Shown here: positions 16,822 to 25,522 of the stretch, piece by piece | Position numbering within the stretch: position 1 is the stretch's first letter | How the letters are laid out: the number at the start of each line of letters is the position of its first letter | Assembly (NCBI GenBank): GCA_047975025.1 | Contig: JBKECY010000003.1 | Location: forward strand, 36,188 to 100,187 | Source: JBKECY01 sp047975025 | GTDB lineage: Bacteria; Bacillota; Clostridia; Lachnospirales; Lachnospiraceae | Direction of reading: 5' to 3' | DNA length: 64,000 nt | Made by a program: the position numbers and the translations under genes | Notes under the pieces: generated by a model | The model's database searches: none | Told to the model about the DNA's origin: nothing | What the model saw: the letters and a program-made list of their open reading frames with translations, nothing else

Positions 16822-18186
16822 ATGTCAAAAATGCAAAAAACCACATTCTTTTGCAAAGAGTGCGGATACGAATCCCGCAAATGGATGGGGCAATGCCCTT
16901 CCTGTCATGAGTGGAACAGCTTTGTTGAAGAACCGGTCATTCAAAAAGGCAATAAAACTGTTAAATTGACGGCACAGGATACCAAGCCGGTAAACCTGCA
17001 GGACATAGATACAAAAGATGAAGCCCGGCTGACAAGCGGTATGGAAGAGATGAACCGGGTTCTTGGTGGCGGAATTGTACCGGGGTCACTTGTATTAGTC
17101 GGAGGAGATCCGGGGATAGGTAAGTCTACCCTTTTGCTGCAGGTCTGCCAAAATCTTTCTTTAAAAAACACACAGGTTCTGTATATTTCAGGTGAGGAAT
17201 CTTTAAAACAAATCAAACTGCGGGCGGAACGTATCGGAAGATTCGGGGATTCTCTGCTGCTTTTGTGCGAGACCGATGTGGATAAAATCGGAGAAATTAT
17301 TGAGAAGGAATCCCCGCGAGTCGTTATTATTGACTCCATTCAGACCATGTTCCTTGAGGATGTGTCCTCTGCCCCCGGCAGTGTGGCACAGGTAAGAGAA
17401 GTGACAAATGCACTCCTTAAAATTGCAAAGGGCCAGAACGTGACCATTTTTATTGTGGGTCATGTTACCAAGGAGGGGAATGTGGCAGGACCGCGCCTGC
17501 TTGAACATATGGTGGATACAGTCCTTTATTTCGAAGGAGACCGGCATGCTTCCTACCGCATATTGCGGGGCGTGAAAAATCGATTTGGTTCGACAAATGA
17601 AATCGGTGTCTTTGAAATGAGAGAAGCGGGGTTGGAAGAGGTGCAGAATCCATCCGAGTTTTTACTGAATGGGCGGCCCAAAGGAGCCTCCGGTTCTATT
17701 GTGACCTGCTCAATGGAAGGTACCAGACCAATTCTGGTTGAAATTCAGGCGCTTGTATGTCCGACGAACTTTGCGATTCCGCGGCGCACAGCGGCAGGGA
17801 CAGATACAAACAAAGTGAATCTTTTGATGGCAGTACTGGAAAAGAGGCTTGGGATCAATCTTTCTTCCTGTGATGCGTACGTTAATATTGCCGGTGGGAT
17901 GAAGGTGATGGAGCCGGCGATTGACCTGGGCATTGTCATGGCACTTGTATCCAGTTATAAGGACAAGGAAGTCCCGGAAGACCTTCTGGTCTTTGGAGAG
18001 GTGGGGCTAAGCGGCGAAGTGCGTTCTGTAAGCATGGCGACACAAAGAGTGCAAGAGGCCAAGAAACTGGGATTCCACGTAGTCGCCCTGCCTAAAGCCA
18101 GCCGAAAAGCCGTAGCAAATATCTCTGATATAAAAATTATAGAGATTGAATCTATTCAGGATGCCATGTGTCTGATTGGACGCTGA
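16822..18186 (+). CDS. radA: DNA repair protein RadA/Sms
   Basis: 454 residues. It is a RecA-related ATPase that helps process recombination intermediates. The N-terminal zinc finger CKECG...CPSCHEW is at about 11-33, Walker A GGDPGIGKST near 94, the RadA-specific KNRFGSTNEIG motif near 251, and a C-terminal Lon-protease-like domain fills the rest. All landmarks are intact. The ATG follows TAGGAG with a rather long gap. It is the last clearly chromosomal gene before the mobile element. Confidence 0.95.
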   Translation: MSKMQKTTFFCKECGYESRKWMGQCPSCHEWNSFVEEPVIQKGNKTVKLTAQDTKPVNLQDIDTKDEARLTSGMEEMNRVLGGGIVPGSLVLVGGDPGIGKSTLLLQVCQNLSLKNTQVLYISGEESLKQIKLRAERIGRFGDSLLLLCETDVDKIGEIIEKESPRVVIIDSIQTMFLEDVSSAPGSVAQVREVTNALLKIAKGQNVTIFIVGHVTKEGNVAGPRLLEHMVDTVLYFEGDRHASYRILRGVKNRFGSTNEIGVFEMREAGLEEVQNPSEFLLNGRPKGASGSIVTCSMEGTRPILVEIQALVCPTNFAIPRRTAAGTDTNKVNLLMAVLEKRLGINLSSCDAYVNIAGGMKVMEPAIDLGIVMALVSSYKDKEVPEDLLVFGEVGLSGEVRSVSMATQRVQEAKKLGFHVVALPKASRKAVANISDIKIIEIESIQDAMCLIGR

Positions 18187-18231
18187 GATATTGTACAAAT
18201 ACTGTATGGAAAATACGGCGTTTTTGCTCTA

Positions 18232-18260
18232 TTGACCTTGCTTTTCCGGCATGGTAAAAT
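18232..18260 (+). promoter_or_regulatory. Strong promoter just after radA
   Basis: TTGACC (18232-18237), a 17-bp spacer and TAAAAT (18255-18260). The transcript would start near 18267 and meet the terminator at 18299-18340 after about 70 nt. Confidence 0.65.
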
Positions 18261-18298
18261 AAAAACCCACCCTGAATAAAAAAAATATGGGGGATTGT

Positions 18299-18340
18299 AA
18301 TATTAGGTTGAACGTATTGTCCGACCTAATATTTTTTTTG
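18299..18340 (+). terminator. Strong intrinsic terminator at the left border of the element
   Basis: Perfect 10-bp stem AATATTAGGT (18299-18308) / ACCTAATATT (18324-18333), followed by a T run to 18339. It can end readthrough from radA and the short transcript from the promoter at 18232. Confidence 0.85.
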
Positions 18341-18615
18341 TGAAAAATCACGAATGAAAAGTTGAATAAAAAACGTTCGTGAACATTGAAAGCCGAATAG
18401 AATCAACGTTCGTAACAATTAGGAAGGTAAAAACCCCTGTAGGCGGCAAGAAGATCGGAAAAAGAAATAAAGATAAGAAAAAGCAATATATATATTATAA
18501 CATTATAGAAAAAAATAAAAAAGAACAAAATCAGTACACCCACGCTGGAGAAAAAATATGATATAATAAAAACTGCAAAAATTGAAAAACGCACAAATTC
18601 AAGGGAGGGTGAAAT
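18341..18615 (+). other. AT-rich non-coding region, left border zone of the mobile element
   Basis: No convincing gene. AACGTTCGT occurs twice (about 18370-18378 and 18404-18412). A -10-like TATAAT sits near 18561, ahead of the DUF5648 gene, with no good -35. A short open frame here is lysine-rich low-complexity and lacks a ribosome site. Confidence 0.4.
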
Positions 18616-19506
18616 ATGAAGAGAGTGATGAGCAAAATTGTAATAGTGGCAGCCATTGTGTTCATGGGGATGGGAACAACAAGTATCAACGCTCAAGCGG
18701 CGGCAGCTGATCCGATTACACCGGTTTCGGTATATAGGGCATACAATGCAAATAACGGAGAGCACCTATTTACGCAAACCAGAGGAGAGTACGATAATCT
18801 TGTACGTGCCGGTTGGAAAGGTGAAGGAGTTGCCTATATACTTGATGCTGGCCGACAGACAGTTCAGGTACACAGATTATATAACAGAAACTCTGGAGAG
18901 CATGTGTATACATCGACCTGGAGTGAAGTACAAAACTTAGTGGCGAATGGATGGAAGCATGAAGGTCTGGCATTTGCTACCGCAAGCCCAGGGAATGGAT
19001 ATGCTGTATACCGACTTTACAATCGGAATGCCACAGGGCAGTTCGAAGCAGGGAGTCACCATTACACACAAAGTGCAGCCGAACGTGACCGGCTGGTCGC
19101 AGTTGGCTGGAAGTATGAGGGAGTAGCCTATTATGCAGTTAATCCTTCAGGAAAGCTTACCTGGGTGCCGGCAAGTAAGGGAAGTAAGAAATGGGTAGTT
19201 GATGTAGCTGCACAGGCCGCTTGGGATGAACCAGTATATACGCAATGTAATCGCTTTTTGTGTAATGGATGTAATGCGGATTTAACTATTACTTTGGCGG
19301 ATGGAGTTACTGTTGACTCAGAAAACACCATAGGAGCTATAGACAATCATTTATGTCCTAGTTTGCCACAAGAAGAAATCTATAGAGGAACAGCAGGGTA
19401 TCATGGAGGAGTCATTACACTTCAGACCGGCAATATAAATCATCCAGCCGTAGCTGAAAAAGGTCATTGGCAGACAACAGGAAAAAGAGCAGGGTACTGG
19501 TATTAA
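18616..19506 (+). CDS. Secreted protein with DUF5648 repeats
   Basis: 296 residues. A signal peptide (about 1-29, cleavage near QAAAA) is followed by three tandem units of about 40-50 residues of the form YRxYNxNxGEHxxTxxxxEYDxLVxxGWKxEGxAY, the DUF5648 pattern often found in secreted Gram-positive proteins and thought to bind carbohydrate or cell wall. The last 110 residues differ and contain a cysteine cluster (CNRFLCNGCNADL) plus LCPSL, suggesting metal or disulfide stabilisation. There is no sorting signal or C-terminal membrane anchor, so it is probably released. It starts behind AGGGAGG. A terminator and then the adhesin gene follow. Confidence 0.7.
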   Translation: MKRVMSKIVIVAAIVFMGMGTTSINAQAAAADPITPVSVYRAYNANNGEHLFTQTRGEYDNLVRAGWKGEGVAYILDAGRQTVQVHRLYNRNSGEHVYTSTWSEVQNLVANGWKHEGLAFATASPGNGYAVYRLYNRNATGQFEAGSHHYTQSAAERDRLVAVGWKYEGVAYYAVNPSGKLTWVPASKGSKKWVVDVAAQAAWDEPVYTQCNRFLCNGCNADLTITLADGVTVDSENTIGAIDNHLCPSLPQEEIYRGTAGYHGGVITLQTGNINHPAVAEKGHWQTTGKRAGYWY

Positions 19507-19540
19507 ATAAATAGGATTACAATAGAATAGCAATACAAGG

Positions 19541-19585
19541 AAGAAACGAACGTTCATTTTGAGCAGTTCGTTTCTTTTTTGTTTT
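19541..19585 (+). terminator. Intrinsic terminator ahead of the adhesin gene
   Basis: Perfect 11-bp stem AAGAAACGAAC (19541-19551) / GTTCGTTTCTT (19566-19576), then TTTTGTTTTA. The adhesin start is only about 60 nt downstream and I see no good promoter in between, so it may act as a leaky or regulated terminator for the adhesin. Confidence 0.8.
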
Positions 19586-19635
19586 ATATAGATGATACCA
19601 ATAAATATTGAGTGGAAATGGAGGGTCAAGTTAAG

Positions 19636-22600
19636 ATGATTAGAACAACAGTACAACTAAAAAGGGTTCTATCTTTATTCCTGGCGTTTTTGCTTCTTTG
19701 TACGGGAGTACTCGGGACGTTTAGCGTTCATGCTGATGCACTCCCGCAAAGTGCAACTGAGACGGTGGAAGAAGCAACCCCACCTACAGAGGACATGGCA
19801 GAAGAACCTACAGTAGAAGTAAGCCCAGAGGAAACACCGGAGATAACGGTAGAAGTAACCCCAGAAGAAACACCAGGTGAAACCTTAGAGGAAACACCGA
19901 TAGTGTCACCAGAGGAGGCGCCAAATATTACCCCGAAAGAAACACCAGCGGAAACTCCTGAAGCAACCCCTACGGAAACCCCAGAGGCAGTGGCATCAGA
20001 AGAAACACCTAGTGTAATAGCAGCCGCGGATGTTCCCATGATCATGGGGGCATTAAGTAACAATCCGCAGGTAGGAGATACTGCGACCGGCCGAGGAACT
20101 ATTTACTTTAATGGAGCAGATCCACACGCATCTGGAACGTTTACAGTAGTCTTTACAAATGGAGACTTTGGAGGCTTAACCGGATACAACTTCATTTGTA
20201 TAGATCCGGGAGCTGCGAATCCTGGAACGAATGAAGATAGCCGGTACGGCAATTATTCAGCCGTGGCCACAGCCGTTGATCCTGGATCTGGAAAGGTCAC
20301 CTGGACAGTTACCGTTACGCCAGATGCAGTTGCATCCAACTATCAAAGAATTCAGTTGACTGGATTCCAGACAGACTATAACCCTAACGGGCTGCTGCGT
20401 GTCTACAAGGTGGATAATGAAAGCAGCCGGATTCCAACAGGAGCTGCCATCGGAGTTTACAGTGATATCGGATGTACAAACTTGATACATACGATGTCAA
20501 CGGATAATAACGGTCAGGCTGACTGGGTAACAACTGCGGGAGTGTACTATCTAAAAGAGATTACCGCTCCTTCAGGTTACGAGCTTAGTACCCAAGTCTA
20601 TGGAGTCAAGGTCTTCCCAGGTCAAACTAGTGAGTATCAAGAAGGAGGCTGGTACAACACAATCAACTATGTAAATATTCCAAAAGAGCAGAACGGAAAG
20701 TTGAAGCTTAAAAAAGTGTCAGCAAATCCTAGTATCTCTAATGGCAACAGCTGCTATTCCCTGGCTGGGGCTGTATACGGAGTCTACACAACTAAGAGTG
20801 GTAACACTGTATCTGGAAAAGTAGGGAATCTGACAACAACAGCGAGTGGTGTCAGTAATACAGTCACTTTAGAAACAGGTACATACTATGTAAAAGAAAC
20901 AAAGGCTGCTAAAGGTTATGCTCTAAATGATACAGTGTATACTGTGACAGTTACGGAAGGTAACACTACATTTCTCGGGGAGAATGGTAGTGTAAACGAT
21001 ATGCCCCAGCATGATCCGTTAAGTATTATTCTGCGAAAAAGAAATGGAGATACCAACATTGGACTGGCTGGTGCAAGGTTTACGGTTAGATACTATGATG
21101 TACAAATGAGTACTGACCCAGCTAAAAGTGGTCATAGTGCAGAACGAACATGGGTGTTTGAAACTGATTCAAACGGAAGAATTTTATTTCAAAGCGCAAC
21201 TAAAATAAGTGGAGATGATTTTTACTATGTAGATGGTGTTCGTACTATGCCGACTGGAACTGTGACATTACAAGAAACAAGTGCACCTACAGGCTTCCTT
21301 TTGAACAGTACGGTTTATGTAGTACAGATCACTTCTGAAGGTAGTGGGGAAATCATTGATACATATGATGATCCGATTATCCCAAATACTCCGAAAAAAG
21401 GCGATGTCCAGATAGAAAAACTTGACTCCGAGCTTTCAACTGAAGGACTTACCGGAGTACAAGGTGATGCAACACTTGTAGGTGTCCAGTTTGCTATCGT
21501 AAACAAGAACAGTTATGCGGTAAACGTTGGAGGAACCAATTATGGCAAGGATCAGGAAGTGATCCGCATTGCAACTGTAAAATCCGGAGATAAGTATATT
21601 GCAAAAACAACCGGAAAAACGCTGGCTGCAGGTGACTACACAATCCAGGAAGTTGCGACATCTTCCGGCTACATTTTGACAGATGGCACAGCACGTGCTT
21701 TTACAATCACAGATGATGGTCAAGTGCAAAAGCTTGCTACGGATGGAACGGCACTATCGGTCTTTAATGATGTGATCCGAGGTGGAGTAGAAGTACAAAA
21801 GGTCGATGTGGAAACTGGCACGACTCCCCAGGGTGCAGCCACTTTGGAAGGCGCGGAGATTACCATTACAAATAATAGTGCGAATGCCGTACTTGTAGAA
21901 GGAACTTTGTATCAGCCGGGAGAAGTCGTAAAGACTTTGATTACAGATATAAACGGTCATGCAGCCACTGCAAATGACCTGCTTCCGTTTGGCCGATATA
22001 AAGCCAAAGAAGTAAAAGCTCCACTTGGTTACAATCAGACGGGTAATTATTTGGAGCAGGAATTTACCATATCTGAAGCTGGAGTGATGGTTTCTCTTGC
22101 GCACAACATTGAAAACGATCTGATCAAAGGTGATGTGCAGATCGTTAAATACAAGGAAGACGGAAGTCTAAACGATATTAAAGTGCCTCTGGAGGGTATT
22201 GACTTTGTGTTCACTTCGGATACAACAGGGCAGGAGTACCGGATCACGACAGATGAAAACGGATATGGCACAACACTTTCCCTTGGGAATCCGACTGGTG
22301 GAAACCTGCCATTTGATACCTATACCATGACGGAAGAGAATACGCCCTCTAATCTGGCCCCAATCGCACCACAAAAAGTGACGATAGATACTCAGGGCAA
22401 GACATTGTACTTTATTATCCGCAACGATGCGATTACCTCACCGGTAAAGGTCGTTAAAAAGGATGCGACAACAGGTAAGGTCATTGCTGCTGCAGGTGCA
22501 AAATTCCAGGTACTGGACAAAGATAAAAAGGTCATTTCTATGGTGGCAACACATTATCCGAAGACAGTGACAATAGATACCTTTGAGACAGATGAAACGG

Positions 22601-24039
22601 GTAGCTTTGTTATGCCAGAGCTGTTGGAAGTAGGAACGTACTACTTACGTGAGCTAAAGGCCCCAATAGGTTATCTGCTAACTGGCGAGGATCTAAAGTT
22701 CGAGATTACCGAAGGGCATGACTGGGAAGAACCGATCACGGTCACATTTACTGACGCACCGGCCATGGGCGCTGTTGAAATCTTAAAATACGATAAAGAA
22801 AAAAATCCAGGTGATGCCGGGTATGAGCTGGCCGGAGCTGAGTTTACACTGACGGCTGCGGAGGATATCAAAACACCTGACGGAACAGTCAGAGCAAAAG
22901 CTGGTACAATTGTCGATACACTTGTTACCGGAAAGGATGGCCGGGATCGAAGTATTGATGTGTACTTAGGAAAGTACATTCTGACTGAGACGAAAAGTCC
23001 AAACGGATACAAGCTTGATACGACACCTATTACAGTAGAAGTGATCTATGGCGGTCAGGATGCGCCTGTTGTTCTTAAGACAGTAGAGATACCGAACCGG
23101 CCGGATCGTGAGATCCAGATCCACACTACAGCAACTAACCTTGAGGGTGGTAAATATATTGACGCTGCTAAAGATGTAACGATTGTGGATACAGTGACAC
23201 TCGATGGGTTAGAAAAAGGAGTAACGTATAAACTCTCTGGTTGGGAGATGGTGCGTGATGAGGGTGCCAAGCTCATTGTTGATGGACAGGAAGTGACAGG
23301 TGAAATTACGTTTACAGCGACTGACATCCACATGGAGGTGCAGCTAATATTTACATTTGATGCAAGTGCCTTATCTGGTGGCAAGCAGTTGGTTACGTTC
23401 GAGGAACTGTATGACCTTACCAATCCCGATGAACCTGAAAAGGTGGCCGCGCATAAAGATATTAATGACGAAGGTCAGATGGTCACAATTAAGAAGAAAG
23501 GAGAGATCCGCACGATTACTGGTAAGAACTTCAGAAGCGGTGGAACAGTAAGAACGACAAGAAATGCTGCGCGTACAGGTGATGTTACAAATGCTGGGCT
23601 ATATGCCGCGCTTGCAAGCAGTGCCCTGCTTATGATGTTGGGAGCAGCTGCACTCCTGAATACGCAGCGTAGAAAGTGTATAGCAATTGAAGACACGACA
23701 GAAAGCGTTGATGCTAAGAAAGGGAAAAAGTCCAAAAAGAAAAACCATACATTTTTCTTTTTATCGCTCATAGCCACATTGTTGGCTGGAAGTATGGCTG
23801 CTGTAGGGAGCCAGACGGTACAGGCTGCTAAAAAGATAACACCGGCAACCACAAAGACATATGAAAGCAGTTACACAAAATCCTATACATTTGAAAGCAG
23901 CGATAAAAATAAAAAAGCTGTTGAGGAATTTCCAGCAGCTGAGGTGTACGGGGATCAGGAGTTTGCCCGATCGGAGGTCACCTATAAGGTACTAAAAGAA
24001 GAGCCGGTATTAAAGGAGGAAATCGTAAAAAAAAAGTAA
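19636..24039 (+). CDS. SpaA/Cna-B-repeat surface adhesin with -1 frameshift signal at its end
   Basis: 1467 residues in this frame. Order: signal peptide (1-35); a Pro/Thr/Glu-rich spacer of TPEETPE-like repeats (about 40-125); an N-terminal domain (to about 250); eight SpaA-type domains, each ending in a motif such as YYLKEITAPSGYEL, LQETSAPTGFLLN or LRELKAPIGYLLT, the mark of isopeptide-stabilised folds; a VaFE-like domain (about 1160-1270); AARTGD followed by a helix and basic tail, resembling a sortase/anchor signal; then, unusually, a second hydrophobic segment and about 90 extracellular-type residues. The start is ATG 19636 behind GGAGGGT. The frame ends in a slippery A run. A role in contact between mating cells or host adhesion is inferred. 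Confidence 0.85.
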   Translation: MIRTTVQLKRVLSLFLAFLLLCTGVLGTFSVHADALPQSATETVEEATPPTEDMAEEPTVEVSPEETPEITVEVTPEETPGETLEETPIVSPEEAPNITPKETPAETPEATPTETPEAVASEETPSVIAAADVPMIMGALSNNPQVGDTATGRGTIYFNGADPHASGTFTVVFTNGDFGGLTGYNFICIDPGAANPGTNEDSRYGNYSAVATAVDPGSGKVTWTVTVTPDAVASNYQRIQLTGFQTDYNPNGLLRVYKVDNESSRIPTGAAIGVYSDIGCTNLIHTMSTDNNGQADWVTTAGVYYLKEITAPSGYELSTQVYGVKVFPGQTSEYQEGGWYNTINYVNIPKEQNGKLKLKKVSANPSISNGNSCYSLAGAVYGVYTTKSGNTVSGKVGNLTTTASGVSNTVTLETGTYYVKETKAAKGYALNDTVYTVTVTEGNTTFLGENGSVNDMPQHDPLSIILRKRNGDTNIGLAGARFTVRYYDVQMSTDPAKSGHSAERTWVFETDSNGRILFQSATKISGDDFYYVDGVRTMPTGTVTLQETSAPTGFLLNSTVYVVQITSEGSGEIIDTYDDPIIPNTPKKGDVQIEKLDSELSTEGLTGVQGDATLVGVQFAIVNKNSYAVNVGGTNYGKDQEVIRIATVKSGDKYIAKTTGKTLAAGDYTIQEVATSSGYILTDGTARAFTITDDGQVQKLATDGTALSVFNDVIRGGVEVQKVDVETGTTPQGAATLEGAEITITNNSANAVLVEGTLYQPGEVVKTLITDINGHAATANDLLPFGRYKAKEVKAPLGYNQTGNYLEQEFTISEAGVMVSLAHNIENDLIKGDVQIVKYKEDGSLNDIKVPLEGIDFVFTSDTTGQEYRITTDENGYGTTLSLGNPTGGNLPFDTYTMTEENTPSNLAPIAPQKVTIDTQGKTLYFIIRNDAITSPVKVVKKDATTGKVIAAAGAKFQVLDKDKKVISMVATHYPKTVTIDTFETDETGSFVMPELLEVGTYYLRELKAPIGYLLTGEDLKFEITEGHDWEEPITVTFTDAPAMGAVEILKYDKEKNPGDAGYELAGAEFTLTAAEDIKTPDGTVRAKAGTIVDTLVTGKDGRDRSIDVYLGKYILTETKSPNGYKLDTTPITVEVIYGGQDAPVVLKTVEIPNRPDREIQIHTTATNLEGGKYIDAAKDVTIVDTVTLDGLEKGVTYKLSGWEMVRDEGAKLIVDGQEVTGEITFTATDIHMEVQLIFTFDASALSGGKQLVTFEELYDLTNPDEPEKVAAHKDINDEGQMVTIKKKGEIRTITGKNFRSGGTVRTTRNAARTGDVTNAGLYAALASSALLMMLGAAALLNTQRRKCIAIEDTTESVDAKKGKKSKKKNHTFFFLSLIATLLAGSMAAVGSQTVQAAKKITPATTKTYESSYTKSYTFESSDKNKKAVEEFPAAEVYGDQEFARSEVTYKVLKEEPVLKEEIVKKK
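24014..24039 (+). promoter_or_regulatory. Candidate programmed -1 frameshift site (dnaX-like)
   Basis: An internal Shine-Dalgarno AGGAGG (24014-24019) lies exactly 10 nt before the slippery heptamer A AAA AAG (24030-24036), which sits in the right phase and is followed at once by TAA (24037-24039). A -1 slip continues GTA ACG AGC GAC into the frame ending at 24896. This is the spacing known for E. coli dnaX. A clear downstream stem is not seen. An indel in the nine-A run would have the same effect. Confidence 0.6.
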
Positions 24040-24896
24040 CGAGCGACTTTGTGACGGATGGGGCTGATTTTCCATATACCCTGACCGAAGATGGTATGAC
24101 ATACCATTTGATCAACAAAGCCGTGATACAAGATGCCGAAGGTAGCCCTGTTACGGGCTACACAGATTATAGCTACCCGGTAGACAGTACAAGTGTACCG
24201 CAGACAAAAGAAGTAAGCATTACAAGCACAGTTACGGGGCAGCCAACCATGGTCACATGCCAGCTTACAGGCGTGACAATCTTGCCGGATACCGCATGGA
24301 CAGATACGAACATTGATATACAGTTCGTTTCCTATGATGCAGATCTGTTCGTGTGGGGGAATATCGAGGTACAAAAAAATGATTCAATTCCACTTCTGCC
24401 GGAGCATGAGGCAACGCTTTTAGCATCCGTGGGAGCTGGTACGGAAGAGTACCAGGTAACAGACATCAGGTGGAGCAGCGAGCCGTATCAGGATGCGGAC
24501 GGAACATGGCTAAGAGATGCGGTAGCAGATGTACAAAGAAAGCTTCAGTTCTATAGAGCGACCTATGCAGGATCCTTGCAAGAAGGGAAGCGATATGAAC
24601 TTACCTACGAGGCCGTACAGGAAGTACCGACCGGAAAAGCCACCTATACCATACAGGCGGAAGCTTCTTACACCTTAGTAGAGCAGCCCACACAAGCTCC
24701 TGCACCGGTTCAAAACAAAATGACAGTCGTTCAAAAGATTTTAACGACTGTAGCGATTGTTCTATTGGCAGTCGTTGTGGTGTTGGTTCTTTGGCTGTTG
24801 GCCGAGAAAAAGAAAGTACGAGGTAAAGATGGAAGTGGAAACATTGATCACATGCTGGGGCATACATCCAAGCGAAATAAGAAAATGCGTAGATAA
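24036..24896 (+). CDS. -1-frame continuation of the adhesin: extracellular domain plus C-terminal anchor
   Basis: 286 residues after the slip, giving a fusion of about 1753 residues. It has no credible start of its own: GTG 24051 has no ribosome site at proper distance. The sequence across the junction (EEIVKKK then VTSDFVTDGADFPYTLT) reads as one continuous domain. Residues up to about 225 are soluble and beta-rich, followed by one strong helix (KILTTVAIVLLAVVVVLVLW) and a basic tail, so the end is anchored with its tail inside. I do not recognise the domain. Either frameshifting or a mutation in the A run links it to the upstream frame. Confidence 0.6.
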   Translation, partial: VTSDFVTDGADFPYTLTEDGMTYHLINKAVIQDAEGSPVTGYTDYSYPVDSTSVPQTKEVSITSTVTGQPTMVTCQLTGVTILPDTAWTDTNIDIQFVSYDADLFVWGNIEVQKNDSIPLLPEHEATLLASVGAGTEEYQVTDIRWSSEPYQDADGTWLRDAVADVQRKLQFYRATYAGSLQEGKRYELTYEAVQEVPTGKATYTIQAEASYTLVEQPTQAPAPVQNKMTVVQKILTTVAIVLLAVVVVLVLWLLAEKKKVRGKDGSGNIDHMLGHTSKRNKKMRR

Positions 24897-25056
24897 GTCT
24901 CCACTTGGAAAAAATGACGTGGAATCCCAGAATCATGAAGCTGTTTATCTCTGCCCGATGTGCCGGGTGGAGGTGGCAGATCTAACGATTTCACCGGAAG
25001 GGATTCATGGACAGGGCAGCTGCCATAACTGTGGGCAGTCGCTTTTATGGCAGTAA
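24829..25056 (+). CDS. Small zinc-ribbon protein
   Basis: 75 residues from ATG 24829 with GAGGT at 24819-24823. It overlaps the end of the previous frame by 68 nt in another phase. Two CxxC pairs (CPMC and CHNCG), about 24 residues apart, suggest a zinc ribbon. No family recognised. It precedes the secretion operon and may be its first gene. The long overlap lowers confidence, but the cysteine pattern and ribosome site favour it. Confidence 0.5.
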   Translation: MEVETLITCWGIHPSEIRKCVDKSPLGKNDVESQNHEAVYLCPMCRVEVADLTISPEGIHGQGSCHNCGQSLLWQ

Positions 25057-25097
25057 GCAAAAAACTGTAGGAACAAGCAAATTTTAGGAGGATACAT

Positions 25098-25379
25098 ATG
25101 AAGTATATAGAGAGAATAGACTATATTGTGGCACAAGGAACCGGAGGTGGCTTTGGCGCATTGATGAATGGTATTAAGGGCTGGGCACTGGACAATTTAA
25201 TACCGATTGCAGTGACTGCGATTTCTGTTGTCATTATGATGATCGGATTTTCGTTTTTTCTAGGTAGAAAAGGCAGAGAGTGGGGAAAAGAACAGATTTT
25301 GTGGACGATTGCCGGGGCTGCTTTTATCTATACATCAACACAAATAGCAACCTCTGTAGCAGCAGCGTTTGGATTTTAA
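25098..25379 (+). CDS. VirB2/TrbC-like two-helix membrane protein
   Basis: 93 residues: a short soluble N-terminus with a Gly-rich stretch (GTGGGFG), a helix at about 35-56, a charged turn (GRKGREWGKE) and a second helix at about 66-88. The size, the two helices with a basic loop and the position just before VirD4 in a type IV secretion operon fit the VirB2/TrbC-type conjugation subunit, but no signature proves it. The ATG follows AGGAGG. Confidence 0.5.
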   Translation: MKYIERIDYIVAQGTGGGFGALMNGIKGWALDNLIPIAVTAISVVIMMIGFSFFLGRKGREWGKEQILWTIAGAAFIYTSTQIATSVAAAFGF

Positions 25380-25432
25380 ATATTACATAGTTAATTAAGA
25401 ACATCAGAAGAGAAAAAAGCGTAGCTAGGATC

Positions 25433-25462
25433 CCCCTTCAGCTAGGAAATAATCTGAAGGGG
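25433..25462 (+). promoter_or_regulatory. GC-rich hairpin inside the transfer operon
   Basis: CCCCTTCAG (25433-25441) and CTGAAGGGG (25454-25462) form a perfect 9-bp stem with a 12-nt loop and no T tract. It lies 60 nt upstream of virD4 in the only sizeable gap between the pilin-like gene and virD4, so RNA processing or stability control is possible. Confidence 0.5.
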
Positions 25463-25522
25463 AGAATAAAGAGGATTCATAAACTTATATGTACAATACT
25501 TGAGAAGGAGGGGAGAGACCCT

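Noticed and set aside
18379..18561. 60-codon open frame in the left border region
   Set aside because: Lysine- and asparagine-rich low complexity, no ribosome site, no motif.
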